Positions 43,071 through 52,401 of a stretch of 64,000 bases of DNA are shown here, piece after piece. The notes beneath the pieces were generated by a model. That model was not told where the DNA came from. It saw only the letters and a program-made list of their open reading frames with translations, and searched no databases. Position 1 is the stretch's first letter; each line of letters begins with the position of its first letter. The DNA lies in the NCBI RefSeq assembly GCF_030973515.1, contig NZ_JARGZA010000008.1, forward strand, positions 62,001-126,000, given 5' to 3'. Position numbers and translations under genes: made by a program. Source of the stretch: Jannaschia maritima. GTDB lineage: Bacteria > Pseudomonadota > Alphaproteobacteria > Rhodobacterales > Rhodobacteraceae.

Positions 43071-44620
43071 GACGCGGCCACCCGCCGCGCCTGGCGACGC
43101 TGCCCGATCAGGCGCACCGCGACCACCAGGACCGCGACGACCAGGAACCCGCCCGCCACGGGTTCGCGCAGGAAGATCAGCGCGCCATCGTCGCTGAGCA
43201 GGAGTGCCTGGCGAAAGGATTCCTCCATCCGGCCCGCCAGGACGAAGGCGATCACGAAGGCCGCCGCGGAGAAGTCCGTGCGCCGCATGGCATAGCCGAT
43301 CACCCCGAACAGCAAGGCGATGCCCACGTCCATGATCTGCGCGCGCGCGGAATAGCTGGCGGTCACGGCGGTCAGGAAGATGAACGGATACAGGAACCGG
43401 GGCGGCACGCGGGCGATGGTCTTGCCGATCAGGGGGCCGCCCCAGAAGCCCATCGCGCCGTACGCCGCGATGCCCACCAGCCCGGCGGCGAAGAGCGCGA
43501 AGATCAGCTCGCGCGACGAGAAGAAGTCGCCCGTGTCGGTGATGATCATGTTCGTGTCCGAGAAGAGCAGCGGTCCGATCTGTATCCCGTGGATCAGGAA
43601 GACGCCGATCAGGACGGCCGCCACGGTCGAGCCCGGCACCCCCAGCGTGAGCAGCGGGATCATCGACGGACCCGATACGGCGTTGTTGGCCGATTCCGGG
43701 GCCGCGATCCCCTCGATCGTGCCCGTGCCCCACTCCGCGCCGTTGGGGGCGCGGCGCTTCTCCTCGCCATAGGCGACGAAGCAGGCCACCGACGATCCCA
43801 GGCCGGGCATCATTCCGATGAACGAACCCATCAGGGACGAGCGCGCCATCAGCGGGACCAAGCGGCGGACCTCCGCGAAGGTCAGCCGGTCGTCGCGATG
43901 CGTGTCGGCCAAGCCCGCGTCGACCAGCTCTCCCTTCGCCATGCGTTCGGCCTGGACCACGATCTCGGAGATGACGAACACCCCGATCAGCAGCGGCACC
44001 AGGGACATGCCGTCGCGCAGCTCCGGCGCGCCGAAGGTCAGGCGCGGCGTGTTGGTGATGATGTCCGTCCCGATCAACGCGACCAACGCGCCGAACACCA
44101 CCGACAGGATGCCGCGCAGCACCGACTTGCCGACGACGGACCCGATCACGACGAAGGCCATGGCGTAGATGGCGAAGTACTCGGTCGGCCCGAAGGTGCG
44201 CGTGTACTGCGCGATCCAGACGGCGCCGAAGATCAGGATGACCTCGCCCACGTAGTCGCCGAACACGCTGGCCACCGTCGCCGTGCGCAGCGCCCGGTTG
44301 GGCTGGCCGCGCTTGGCCATCGGATGCCCGTCGAGCATCGTCGCCGCCGAGGCCGCCGTGCCGGGTGTGTTGAACAGGATCGCGGCGATCGACCCGCCGT
44401 AGCGGCCCGACTTGCCGATCACGTACAGGAACGCCAGCGCGGGCAGGGGCCCGAGATAGAAGCTGAGCGGCAGCAGCATTGCGATGGCCGCCGAGGCCGT
44501 CAGCCCGGGCAGCGCGCCGAACACGATGCCGACGAACGCCGCGAGGATCGTGAAGAACAGCGCCTCGGGGTCGCCGAACAGCATCCCGAAGCCGCCGATG
44601 AGGTCTCCGATCGCCTCCAC
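43067..44620 (-). CDS. Tripartite tricarboxylate transporter permease (TctA family)
   Basis: A 517-aa permease with about twelve membrane helices. GALPGLTASAAIAMLLPLSF and YGGSIAAILFNTPGTAASAAT are the family signatures; MMPGLGSSVACFVAYGEEK repeats the theme in the second half. It is the main translocation subunit for a carboxylate. The GTG at 44620 lies four bases after the TctB stop. Confidence 0.92.
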   Translation of the reverse strand: MEAIGDLIGGFGMLFGDPEALFFTILAAFVGIVFGALPGLTASAAIAMLLPLSFYLGPLPALAFLYVIGKSGRYGGSIAAILFNTPGTAASAATMLDGHPMAKRGQPNRALRTATVASVFGDYVGEVILIFGAVWIAQYTRTFGPTEYFAIYAMAFVVIGSVVGKSVLRGILSVVFGALVALIGTDIITNTPRLTFGAPELRDGMSLVPLLIGVFVISEIVVQAERMAKGELVDAGLADTHRDDRLTFAEVRRLVPLMARSSLMGSFIGMMPGLGSSVACFVAYGEEKRRAPNGAEWGTGTIEGIAAPESANNAVSGPSMIPLLTLGVPGSTVAAVLIGVFLIHGIQIGPLLFSDTNMIITDTGDFFSSRELIFALFAAGLVGIAAYGAMGFWGGPLIGKTIARVPPRFLYPFIFLTAVTASYSARAQIMDVGIALLFGVIGYAMRRTDFSAAAFVIAFVLAGRMEESFRQALLLSDDGALIFLREPVAGGFLVVAVLVVAVRLIGQRRQARRVAAS

Positions 44621-44624
44621 GCCG

Positions 44625-45131
44625 TCAGTCCGGCGTCACGAGGCGGGAGAGCGGGCGCAGATCCAGGAGCGCCCCGCGCGGATCCAGAAGGCCCATCATC
44701 CCCATGAAGGTGAACTGATAGACGATCGCCGCGACGAGCGGCACGGCGATCAGCGCCGCGGGGCTCCGGACACCGAACACCCACATCGTCAGCAGCATGC
44801 CCGTCGCCGCGGCCCCCATGAAGCCCACGGCCCAGAAGGCGAGCGTGAAGACCGCGCCCGCCGCGATGACCGCGGCCACGCGTCCGAGGTCGCCGTCCCC
44901 GAACCCATAGTCCGGATCGGCCGGCAGGCTCGGCCGCATCAACGCCCCGGCGCCGATCGCCGCGCCCAGCACGATCATGGCGGACGACAGGAAGACCGGC
45001 ACGAACCGCGGGCCGACCGTGCCATAGGACCGGGGATCGATGCGCCACGCCTCCCACAGCAAGACGGCGCCCACCGCGATCACGGTCGCGGCGACGCCCA
45101 GATCGATGCGGGCGCGATAGGACGGCGTCAT
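44625..45131 (-). CDS. Tripartite tricarboxylate transporter small subunit (TctB family)
   Basis: A 168-aa protein with four membrane segments. RIDLGVAATVIAVGAVLLWEA and VGPRFVPVFLSSAMIVLGA fit TctB. The ATG at 45131 is chosen over longer upstream codons because it gives the usual length. It sits between TctC and TctA in the common order. Confidence 0.82.
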   Translation of the reverse strand: MTPSYRARIDLGVAATVIAVGAVLLWEAWRIDPRSYGTVGPRFVPVFLSSAMIVLGAAIGAGALMRPSLPADPDYGFGDGDLGRVAAVIAAGAVFTLAFWAVGFMGAAATGMLLTMWVFGVRSPAALIAVPLVAAIVYQFTFMGMMGLLDPRGALLDLRPLSRLVTPD

Positions 45132-45198
45132 GGCGGCGCTCCTGACGGGTGGGACGGATGGGGACATGGCGCCCGTGCCAGCGCCATGTCCGGGCGCC

Positions 45199-46158
45199 TC
45201 AGTCCTGGGCGTCCTTGATGCCTTGGACCACCGGGCCGAACGTGTCGTAGAGCCGGGCGAGGTTCTCGCCGCCGCCCGCCCCGTCGAGATACAGCGCGCC
45301 CATGCCCGCACGGCCGAGGAAGCGGTCGAACGCCTCCATGCCCGCCACCTCCTCGACGGCGGCGGACACGTCCGTCACCACCTCCTCCGGCAGGCCCGGC
45401 GGGCCATAGACGCACATCGGCCCGGTCACGCCGAGCGCGTCCAGACCCTGTTCGCCGAAGGTCGGGACGTCCGGATTGGCCGGATCGCGCTCGCTGGCCG
45501 GAATGCCCAGCATCTTGATGTCCTCCTCGAACCCGGCGGCCTGCTGGGTCCCGTTGAAGGAGGCGTCGACGTCCCCGGCCACCAGGGCGTTGCGCGTCTC
45601 GCCGCCGCCCCGGAACGGCACCACCTGGTGGTCGATCCCGTTGGTGTTCAGGAACAGATGGCCGACGATGGCGTGCATGGTCGCGGCGCCCGAGGTCGAC
45701 CAGCGCACCGTTTCGCCGGACTCCTTCACCATGTCGACCCATTCCGCCGCAGTGGTGGCGGGATGGTCGACGGGGACCTGGAGGCTCGTCACCAACTGGC
45801 TGACGCAGCCGAGGTTGACCAGCGCCTCGCGCGGGTCGAACTCCGCCTCCGGCGTGTCGAGCGAGGTCGCCGCGAGCGTTCCGTTGTTGATGATGTAGAG
45901 CGTGTATCCGTCGGCATCCGCCTCCGCCACGGCCTGCGCCGCCTGAAGCCCCGAGCCGCCGGGCTGGTTCACGATCACCATCGGCATGCCGTTCATGGAC
46001 GACGCTTCCGACGCGAACGAACCGAAGCTGCGGGCCGACGTGTCGGTCCCGCCACCGGCGGAGAAGCCGACGACCAGGCGGATCGGCCGCTCCGGATAGT
46101 CGGCGAACGCGGCCGTCGCGGTCAGAATGGCGGCCCCCGAAAGCAATAGGGTTCTCAT
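45199..46158 (-). CDS. Tripartite tricarboxylate transporter substrate-binding protein (TctC family)
   Basis: A 319-aa periplasmic protein with signal peptide (residues 1-19, cleavage after AFA). YPERPIRLVVGFSAGGGTDTSAR and VNQPGGSGLQAAQAVA are the TctC landmarks (shown as GFSAGGGTDTSAR and NQPGGSGLQAA). It presents a carboxylate to TctA/TctB. It is the first gene of the TTT-CoA-transferase-pcaD-pcaB unit and is divergent from the LysR gene. Confidence 0.9.
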   Translation of the reverse strand: MRTLLLSGAAILTATAAFADYPERPIRLVVGFSAGGGTDTSARSFGSFASEASSMNGMPMVIVNQPGGSGLQAAQAVAEADADGYTLYIINNGTLAATSLDTPEAEFDPREALVNLGCVSQLVTSLQVPVDHPATTAAEWVDMVKESGETVRWSTSGAATMHAIVGHLFLNTNGIDHQVVPFRGGGETRNALVAGDVDASFNGTQQAAGFEEDIKMLGIPASERDPANPDVPTFGEQGLDALGVTGPMCVYGPPGLPEEVVTDVSAAVEEVAGMEAFDRFLGRAGMGALYLDGAGGGENLARLYDTFGPVVQGIKDAQD

Positions 46159-46183
46159 GGCTGTCCTCCCGAATAGTCCCTCG

Positions 46184-46203
46184 CCTGCGCGGCGCGGGTT
46201 TTT
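46184..46203 (+). terminator. GC hairpin followed by five T in the tctC-lysR gap
   Basis: CCTGCGC pairs with GCGCGGG (one G-T pair, short loop) just before TTTTT (46199-46203). The polarity points toward lysR, so it may be an attenuator in the lysR leader or block antisense transcripts from the tctC side. The stem is compact and the assignment is weak. Confidence 0.3.
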
Positions 46204-46290
46204 CCGGACATCAGCGTGGCACAGTCGGCGATCCCGCACTATTGCTAAGGATCGATGTTTCCCTGCGGATTTCGGAAGGGTGGTGAGATC

Positions 46291-47217
46291 GTGAAGCTGG
46301 ACTCCCTCCGGGCCTTCGAAGCGGTCGTCGAACTCGGCTCGCTCAGCGCGGCGGCGCGCGCGCTGCACGTATCCGAACCGGCCCTCAGCCGGAAGATCGC
46401 CGGGTTGGAGGCGGAACTCGACTTGGTCCTGTTCGACCGCGCCCGACGCCAGCTCCGACCGACGGAGACCGGCCGCGCGCTTCTGCAGGAGGTGCAGCCG
46501 ATCCTGTCCGGCCTGCGGCGGATCGGCGACTTCGCGGACGAGGTCCGGGCCGGCGGCGGGCGGCGGTTGCGCATCGTCTCGATGCCGCGCCTGTGCACCG
46601 CGATCACCGGCCCCGTGATCGCCGCCTTCAAGGCCGCGCATCCCGACGTGCGCCTGTCGGCCGACATCCAACCGCGCCGCCTGCTCGAGACGTGGATCAC
46701 GGGGCAGCGCTTCGACATCGGCCTGTCGACGCTGCCCGCGCATCATCGCGACATCGAAACGAAGCTGCTGTTCGAACTGCCGGCGGTCGCGGTCGTGCCC
46801 AAGGCGCACAGGCTGGCCCGCGCGGACCGTGTGACCGTCGCGGACCTGATCCGCGATCCGTTCGTCGCCCCGACCGTCGGGACCGCCCTGCGCGCGCAGA
46901 CGGAAGCGATCTTCGACCGGGCCAACGCGGTCCTCAGCCCCGCGGTCGAGGTCAGCCAGACGCATCTGGCCTGCCAGCTCGTGGCCCTGGGCGCGGGCGT
47001 TATGATCTGCGATCCGATGGTGCCGACCGGGTTCCGCGACAGCCTGACCACGATCCGGATCGAACCCGCCTTCACGATGGCCTTCGGCCTGCACTTCCTG
47101 CGCGGTCAGGCCCTGTCGCCCGAAGCGCAGGCGTTCGAGGCGATGGTCCGCGCCCAGGCGGAACGCTTCCAACGGGGGAACGACCTCAGCCCGACAGCGC
47201 GATCCGAAGGAGGTTGA
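46291..47217 (+). CDS. LysR family transcriptional regulator
   Basis: A 308-aa LysR protein. The winged helix covers residues 1-60 (LDSLRAFEAVVELGSLSAAARALHVSEPALSRKI, seen as VELGSLSAAARALHVSE). The effector domain begins near residue 90. The GTG at 46291, behind GGAAGGG, is preferred to the in-frame ATG at 46255, because the LysR family begins about here. It is divergent from tctC, the standard position for an activator of that operon. Its end overlaps the convergent TSUP gene by 32 bp. Confidence 0.88.
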   Translation: MKLDSLRAFEAVVELGSLSAAARALHVSEPALSRKIAGLEAELDLVLFDRARRQLRPTETGRALLQEVQPILSGLRRIGDFADEVRAGGGRRLRIVSMPRLCTAITGPVIAAFKAAHPDVRLSADIQPRRLLETWITGQRFDIGLSTLPAHHRDIETKLLFELPAVAVVPKAHRLARADRVTVADLIRDPFVAPTVGTALRAQTEAIFDRANAVLSPAVEVSQTHLACQLVALGAGVMICDPMVPTGFRDSLTTIRIEPAFTMAFGLHFLRGQALSPEAQAFEAMVRAQAERFQRGNDLSPTARSEGG

Positions 47218-47944
47218 GGCCACCGAAGATCGTCAACGCGTCGACGGCCAGGGCATGGCGGCCCTCACCCATCCCGCGCAGCACCTTCTGTCCGACCCAG
47301 TTGCCCGGCAGGGTCGCTAGCCCGCAAAGGATGCCCAGCTCCAGCCAGCCGTCGCCGAGCAGGTCGGTGCCGCCATAGACGGCCATCCGCGTCACGTTCA
47401 TCGTCAGGGCGATCGCCGCCAGCGTCCCCACGAACTGCCGGCGGGTCAGTCCGTAACCGGTCAGGAACGGGATCAGCAGCATGCCCGCCCCGAGCGATGC
47501 GCCCGAGATCACCCCATAGACGCTGCCCGCCCCTGCCAGGGCACGGGGACCCGCCTGGATCGAACGCCGTGCGGCCCAGTGGCGCAGCGGAACGAATGCC
47601 AGGATCGTCAGGCTCAGGACGAAGGCCACCGCGGTCGCGTCGAGCCACGCATAGACGAAGGCGCCGAAGACCACGCAGGGCGCGGCCGACACCATCACGT
47701 AGCCATAGGCGGACCAGTCGAGCGCGTCGCGGTTGAGGAACACCCGCGCGACCCCGCTGATGGTCAGCGCGACCGCCATGACGGGCACGACCGGCTTCAC
47801 GCCGATCAGGGGCACGAGCACGATGGCCATGAGGAAGCCGCCGCCGATCCCCGTGCCGCCATGGACGACGGAGGTGACGAAGGCGGCCACCAGCACCGCC
47901 GCGAGGATCGCGGGGTCGAGCGCGAATATGGCCGACAGGTCCAT
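47186..47944 (-). CDS. TSUP (TauE/SafE) family sulfite/sulfonate exporter-like protein
   Basis: A 252-aa membrane protein with about eight helices. VVHGGTGIGGGFLMAIVLVPLIGVKP carries the TauE/SafE glycine-rich loop (key part HGGTGIGGGFLMA); a second repeat, SGASLGAGMLLIPFL, lies in the C-terminal half. Members export sulfite, sulfoacetate or other small anions. It stands alone on the minus strand, next to a 640-bp gap. Confidence 0.82.
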   Translation of the reverse strand: MDLSAIFALDPAILAAVLVAAFVTSVVHGGTGIGGGFLMAIVLVPLIGVKPVVPVMAVALTISGVARVFLNRDALDWSAYGYVMVSAAPCVVFGAFVYAWLDATAVAFVLSLTILAFVPLRHWAARRSIQAGPRALAGAGSVYGVISGASLGAGMLLIPFLTGYGLTRRQFVGTLAAIALTMNVTRMAVYGGTDLLGDGWLELGILCGLATLPGNWVGQKVLRGMGEGRHALAVDALTIFGGLNLLRIALSG

Positions 47945-48584
47945 GACGGCGGTCTAGGACGATCCGGCAGGAACCGCGATGCGCCCACCCGCCATGCGGT
48001 CGCCGCGACCGGCATGGCCGCCCGGTTCCTGCATGACACGACGCCGTTCCATCGGCATTCCCCCTCGGCGAATGGCGCCGTCCGCGTCTTGCGCGCGAGG
48101 GGACGTCCTTGTCCAGAGCGACCGCCGGACCGGTTCCCCTCGCACGCCTGGAACGGTCCATCCCGCGATCGCGGCGGCGGGTCCACCGTGCGGACAGGAC
48201 ACGCCGTCGCGCCTTCGCCGACCCGAAGGCGTCGATGCGGCGGGAGACGTGCGAACATCCCGGCTGGCGAACTCTGGGTTATCGGCGTATCCCGGCCCGC
48301 CGGGCGCGGGTGCCGTGGGACCTCCGCCCCCGATGCGGTCCGTTCGATTGTCAGCTGGCAATCCCGCCGTCCGCGGGAAGCGTCTCCTCATCTCGGGATG
48401 GACATGAGGGCCGGGTGATGCCCTAGCATGCATCCATGCGTGCCGTGTTCCCCGTCGACGTCCGATCCATCCGTTCCAGTTCCGACCGAAACCCGCAGAC
48501 GGGCAGGCAGGGAACGCGACCGGCCATGACGGTTTCGAAGCCCGGCATCGCTCGGGACCGGGCAGCGTCCTGACGGCGGCCCGG
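47945..48584. other. 640-bp intergenic region without a recognisable gene
   Basis: The region between the divergent TSUP and PP2C genes holds open frames in several phases, but all read as low-complexity Pro/Arg/Ala strings typical of non-coding GC-rich DNA. I see no tRNA, repeat or strong hairpin. A short inverted repeat, GCATG-CATC-CATGC (48426-48439), is the only structure noted. Confidence 0.6.
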
Positions 48585-49367
48585 ATGCTTTCCCGAAGGC
48601 CACGCGCGAAGTACGTCACCGGCGGTCGGATGGAGATAGGCCTGCTGCGTCCACAACAGCAGGACGCCTGGATCGTCCTGGGCGACGTCGGCCTTTGGGC
48701 CGTGGCGGACGGGATGGGCGGATGGGATGTCGGCGCGCAGGCCAGCGCGGCGATCGCCGACGCGCTGGCCACCGTTCCGGCCGCCGCCGACATCGTGGCG
48801 CTGACCGAGGCGGTGGAGGACCGGCTGGGTCAGGCCAACGCCGCGATCTGGGACCGGACGGTGCGTGGCGCGAGGGCGGGGGCGACGGTGGCGGTGCTGC
48901 TGGCGCGTGGCGACGGGGCGCGGGTGATCTGGTCTGGGGATTCGCGGGTCTATCGCCTGCGGGGCGGCGTCCTGTCGCGCATGACCCGCGACCATTCGGA
49001 GGTGAACGACCTGCTGGACCGCGGCACCATCACGCGGGCGGAAGCCGAGCGCTATCCCGAGGATCGCGTGCTGACCCGTGCCATCGGCACGGCCCCCCGC
49101 GCGGAGTTGGAGGTGCGGGGCGTGGACATCGCCGCGGGCGACGTTTGGCTGGTCTGCACGGACGGGCTGACCACGCACCTGACGGATCGCGACATCGAAG
49201 CGATCCTGGCGGAGGCGCGCGCGCCGCAGGCAGCCTGCGACGCGCTGGTCGATCTGGCCCTGGCGCGGGGCGGCCGCGACAACGTCACCGCGATCGCGGT
49301 CGAGGCGCAGGACGCGGCGCCTCTGTCGTTCGCGCGTTCGATCGCGGAGCGGCTGCGCCAGGGCTGA
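48585..49367 (+). CDS. PP2C family protein serine/threonine phosphatase
   Basis: A 260-aa PPM/PP2C phosphatase. The metal-binding motifs are WAVADGMGGWDVG, SGDSRVYRLRGG, VCTDGLTTHLTD and GGRDNVTAIAV. It dephosphorylates Ser/Thr in the cytoplasm; bacterial forms often pair with a Hanks-type kinase or a type VI secretion system, neither of which is in this window. The ATG at 48585 gives a normal N-terminus, though the ribosome site is weak. It precedes a TTT operon by 117 bp and is probably a separate unit. Confidence 0.88.
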   Translation: MLSRRPRAKYVTGGRMEIGLLRPQQQDAWIVLGDVGLWAVADGMGGWDVGAQASAAIADALATVPAAADIVALTEAVEDRLGQANAAIWDRTVRGARAGATVAVLLARGDGARVIWSGDSRVYRLRGGVLSRMTRDHSEVNDLLDRGTITRAEAERYPEDRVLTRAIGTAPRAELEVRGVDIAAGDVWLVCTDGLTTHLTDRDIEAILAEARAPQAACDALVDLALARGGRDNVTAIAVEAQDAAPLSFARSIAERLRQG

Positions 49368-49431
49368 CGCGGCGATGGGGCGGGGCCGTGCCCCTGCGTC
49401 CCGATCCTCGGGGATCGGTCCGACGGTCGCG

Positions 49432-49460
49432 TTGACCCCCGGGCCCGCGGATGCCACGCT
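49432..49460 (+). promoter_or_regulatory. Predicted promoter for the second TTT operon
   Basis: TTGACC (49432-49437) and CACGCT (49455-49460) are 17 bp apart. The -35 equals that of the TRAP operon promoter at 25648. The start ATG at 49485 has GGGAGGA upstream. Confidence 0.35.
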
Positions 49461-49484
49461 GCGGCGATCTGGGAGGATACCACC

Positions 49485-50432
49485 ATGAGAACGCAGACCC
49501 TTTCCGTCCTGCTCGGCGCGGCGCTGGCCCTGCCCGCCGCGGCGCAGGACTTCCCCGAACGCCCGATCAACCTGGTCGCCCCCTTCAACGCCGGCGGCGG
49601 CACGGACCTGCTGCTGCGCGGCCTGGCCCCCCACTTCGCGGAGGCCATCGGCGGCGACGTGTTCGTGTCGAACATGGCGGGCGGGTCCGGCACGGTCGCG
49701 GCCAGCGCGCTGCAGGGGCAGCGGCCGGACGGGTACCAGTTGGGATACTTCTCCGTCACGGTCAGCACGATCCAGCCCCAGATCAAGAACGTCCCCTACG
49801 GCGTGGATAGCTGGACGCCGATCTGCTCGGTCGCCGCGAGCCCGTCGATGCTGTTCGTGAACGCGGACAGTCCGTTCCAAACGATGGACGACGTGGTGGA
49901 GGCGGTGAACGCGGCTCCGGGCGAGTACGTCTATGGATCCTCCGGCCCGGGGGCGATGACGCACCTGACCACGGTGGCGGCCTTCGCGGGCCTGGGCATC
50001 CTGGACAAGATGAAGCACCTGCCGTTCCAAGGCTCCGGCCCCGCGATCAAGGAGCTGACGGCGGGCAACATCCAGTTCTTCGGCGACACGGAGGTCCTGA
50101 TGCAGCGCGGCGACTTTCGCCCCCTGGTCGTGTTCAACAGCGAACGGCTGGAGAACTATCCCGACGTGCCCACCGCCACGGAGGTCGGCATCGAGGCGCC
50201 CTTGAACGAGCTGTACCTATGGGGCGGCCTGTTCGCGCCCGCGGGCCTGGACGAGGATCTGGCCGACATCCTGGAGGAAGCCTGCGAGGTGGCGGTGAAC
50301 AGCGAAGGCTTCGCCGAGTTCGCCGAAAGCTCGGGCACCGTCATCCGGTATCGCGGCCGCGAGGAGTTCGACGCCTTCTTCCGCGACCAGTACGAGGCGA
50401 ACCAGGTCCTGATCGACGCGGCCGGCCTGTGA
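49485..50432 (+). CDS. Tripartite tricarboxylate transporter substrate-binding protein (TctC family), second system
   Basis: A 315-aa periplasmic protein with signal peptide (residues 1-20, cleavage after AAA-Q). FPERPINLVAPFNAGGGTDLLLR and SNMAGGSGTVAAS are typical (shown as APFNAGGGTDLLLR). It shares the family with the 45199-46158 protein but is only distantly similar. Its operon ends with otnK and otnC, so its ligand is probably a C4 sugar acid. Confidence 0.88.
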   Translation: MRTQTLSVLLGAALALPAAAQDFPERPINLVAPFNAGGGTDLLLRGLAPHFAEAIGGDVFVSNMAGGSGTVAASALQGQRPDGYQLGYFSVTVSTIQPQIKNVPYGVDSWTPICSVAASPSMLFVNADSPFQTMDDVVEAVNAAPGEYVYGSSGPGAMTHLTTVAAFAGLGILDKMKHLPFQGSGPAIKELTAGNIQFFGDTEVLMQRGDFRPLVVFNSERLENYPDVPTATEVGIEAPLNELYLWGGLFAPAGLDEDLADILEEACEVAVNSEGFAEFAESSGTVIRYRGREEFDAFFRDQYEANQVLIDAAGL

Positions 50433-50442
50433 CGGCACCCGC

Positions 50443-50904
50443 GTGAGGGCCGCGGCCTCCGAACGGGTGCTGGTGCTGCTGGCGCTTCTGATCGTGGCGG
50501 TGGCCCTGTTCGCGTCGACGTTCGGCCAAACGTTCAGCGGGGGCGGGGACGTGGCGCAGCAGCCGATGTTCTTCCCCCGCATCGTCCTGGGGCTGTGGGC
50601 CGCGCTTGCGCTGGCCGCGCTGGTCCAAGCGGTCCTGGCGGGGGAGGGGGTGGCCCCGATCGCCAGCTGGACCCGCATCGGCGTCGTGCTGCTGGCGATC
50701 GTCGTCTATGCCAACGCCATCGCGTGGGAAGGGTTCTTCGTCCCCTCCGTCGTCTTCGCGCTGGTCTGCCTGCCCGCCTTCGGGATCCGCAACCCCCTGG
50801 TCGTCGCGGCCTTCGCGGTGGCGGTGCCGGGCGCGCTGGTGGCCTTGTTCAACCACGGGCTGGGCATGCCGCTGCCGACGTCCCGGTTCACGTACCTGTT
50901 CTAG
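50443..50904 (+). CDS. Tripartite tricarboxylate transporter small subunit (TctB family), second system
   Basis: A 153-aa protein with four membrane helices (VLVLLALLIVAVALFAST, the segment after FFPRIVLGLWAALALAAL, and two more). The GTG at 50443 is ten bases after the TctC stop. FFPRIV matches the TctB loop. The large subunit starts three bases after its stop. Confidence 0.82.
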   Translation: MRAAASERVLVLLALLIVAVALFASTFGQTFSGGGDVAQQPMFFPRIVLGLWAALALAALVQAVLAGEGVAPIASWTRIGVVLLAIVVYANAIAWEGFFVPSVVFALVCLPAFGIRNPLVVAAFAVAVPGALVALFNHGLGMPLPTSRFTYLF

Positions 50905-50907
50905 GCG

Positions 50908-52401
50908 ATGATCGAATCCCTTCCCGCCGCCCTGGCGATCCTGTTCGGCCTGGAAGGGATCCTGGTCTTGGTTCTGGGCACCGTGCTGGGGATCGTCCTG
51001 GGGGCGATGCCGGGGATCGGGTCCACGGTCGCGGTGGCCATCGTCCTGCCGTTCACGCTGACGATGGGGCAGGCACCGGCGATCCTGCTGCTGCTCGCCG
51101 TCTATGCGGGCTCCGTCTATGGCGGGTCGATCGCGGCCATCCTGATCAACACGCCCGGAACCCCGCAATCGGCCGCGACCTGCCTGGACGGCTACCCCAT
51201 GGCGCAGCGGGGCGAGGCGGGGCTGGCGCTGGGATGGGCCACGGTGGCGTCCGTCGCGGGCGGCCTGGTGTCGGCGGTGGTGCTGATCTTCCTGGCCCCG
51301 CAACTGGCCGCCTTCGCGCTGGAGTTCGGGCCGATCGAGACCTTCGCCCTGATCCTCCTGGGCATGACCTGCATCGTGTCGGTATCCACGGGGTCGGTGG
51401 TGAAGGGGCTGCTGGCGGGGACGATCGGCATCTTCCTGTCCACGGTGGGCGGCGATCCGATCCTGGGCGAGATGCGGTTCACCTTCGGGCAGTGGCAGCT
51501 GTTCGCGGGCTTCAACCTGCTCGCCGTCGTGATCGGCGTCTTCGCCCTGTCGGAGGTGCTGATCCGCGCCGCGGGTCCCATCACCCGCGTGTCGGAGCTG
51601 ATCGACTTCCGCGGCGTGCGCCTGCCCACCCGGGCGATGTGGCGCGGGCGGCTGGGGAACCTGGGCAAGTCGGTCGCCATCGGCAACGTGATCGGCGTCC
51701 TGCCGGGCACGGGGGCGGCGACGGCGGCGTTCATCAGCTATGCCGAAGGGCGGCGGTCCTCGCCCAACCGCGACGCCTTCGGCACCGGCGAGCCCGACGG
51801 CATCGTGTCGTCGGAGGCGGCGAACAACGCCGTCACCGGGGGGGCGCTGGTGCCCACGATGGCGCTGGGGATCCCGGGCGACGCCATCACCGCGGTGATG
51901 CTGGCCACCCTGACGCTGCACGGCATCACGCCGGGGCCCCGGCTGGTGGAGGACGACCCCGTGCTGATCGCGGCGATCTTCGCGGGCTTCTTCGTCATCA
52001 ACCTGCTGCTGCTGCCGCTGGGGATGCTGCTGTCGCGCGTGGCCGCCCCCATCCTGCGCGTGCGCGAGGCGTTCATGATGACCGCGATCGTGCTGCTATG
52101 CGCGGTGGGGATCTACTTCGTGCGGGGCAATACGTTCGACCTGCTGGTGATGGGGGCGGCCGGGGTGTTCGGCTTCGTCCTGCGGCGGCAGGGCTTTCCG
52201 ATGGCGCCGCTGGTGATCGGCATGGTCCTGGGCCCCACGCTGGAACTGACGCTGCGGCAGGGGCTGATTCTAACGGATGGCAGCTTCCCGGCGTTCTTTA
52301 CGGGCCATCCGATCGCGCTGGTGCTGGGGATCGTGGCCGTCGTGGCGCTGGCGGTCCCGATGGTCCGGGCGGGGCTGGCGCGCAGGAGGGGGACGGCATG
52401 A
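50908..52401 (+). CDS. Tripartite tricarboxylate transporter permease (TctA family), second system
   Basis: A 497-aa permease. GAMPGIGSTVAVAIVLPFTL and YGGSIAAILINTPGTPQSAAT are the TctA signatures, with the second-half VLPGTGAATAAFISYAEGRR. It imports a carboxylate with TctC/TctB. The stop overlaps the otnK start (ATGA), tying transport to kinase. Confidence 0.92.
   Translation: MIESLPAALAILFGLEGILVLVLGTVLGIVLGAMPGIGSTVAVAIVLPFTLTMGQAPAILLLLAVYAGSVYGGSIAAILINTPGTPQSAATCLDGYPMAQRGEAGLALGWATVASVAGGLVSAVVLIFLAPQLAAFALEFGPIETFALILLGMTCIVSVSTGSVVKGLLAGTIGIFLSTVGGDPILGEMRFTFGQWQLFAGFNLLAVVIGVFALSEVLIRAAGPITRVSELIDFRGVRLPTRAMWRGRLGNLGKSVAIGNVIGVLPGTGAATAAFISYAEGRRSSPNRDAFGTGEPDGIVSSEAANNAVTGGALVPTMALGIPGDAITAVMLATLTLHGITPGPRLVEDDPVLIAAIFAGFFVINLLLLPLGMLLSRVAAPILRVREAFMMTAIVLLCAVGIYFVRGNTFDLLVMGAAGVFGFVLRRQGFPMAPLVIGMVLGPTLELTLRQGLILTDGSFPAFFTGHPIALVLGIVAVVALAVPMVRAGLARRRGTA

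Noticed and set aside
47453-47458. GTAACC followed by GGTC inside the TSUP gene.
   Set aside because: It lies within coding sequence and lacks the second half of the dyad.
47954-48793. Open frames in the 640-bp gap before the PP2C gene, on both strands.
   Set aside because: All give Pro/Arg/Ala/Ser-rich strings without motifs, ribosome sites or resemblance to known proteins.
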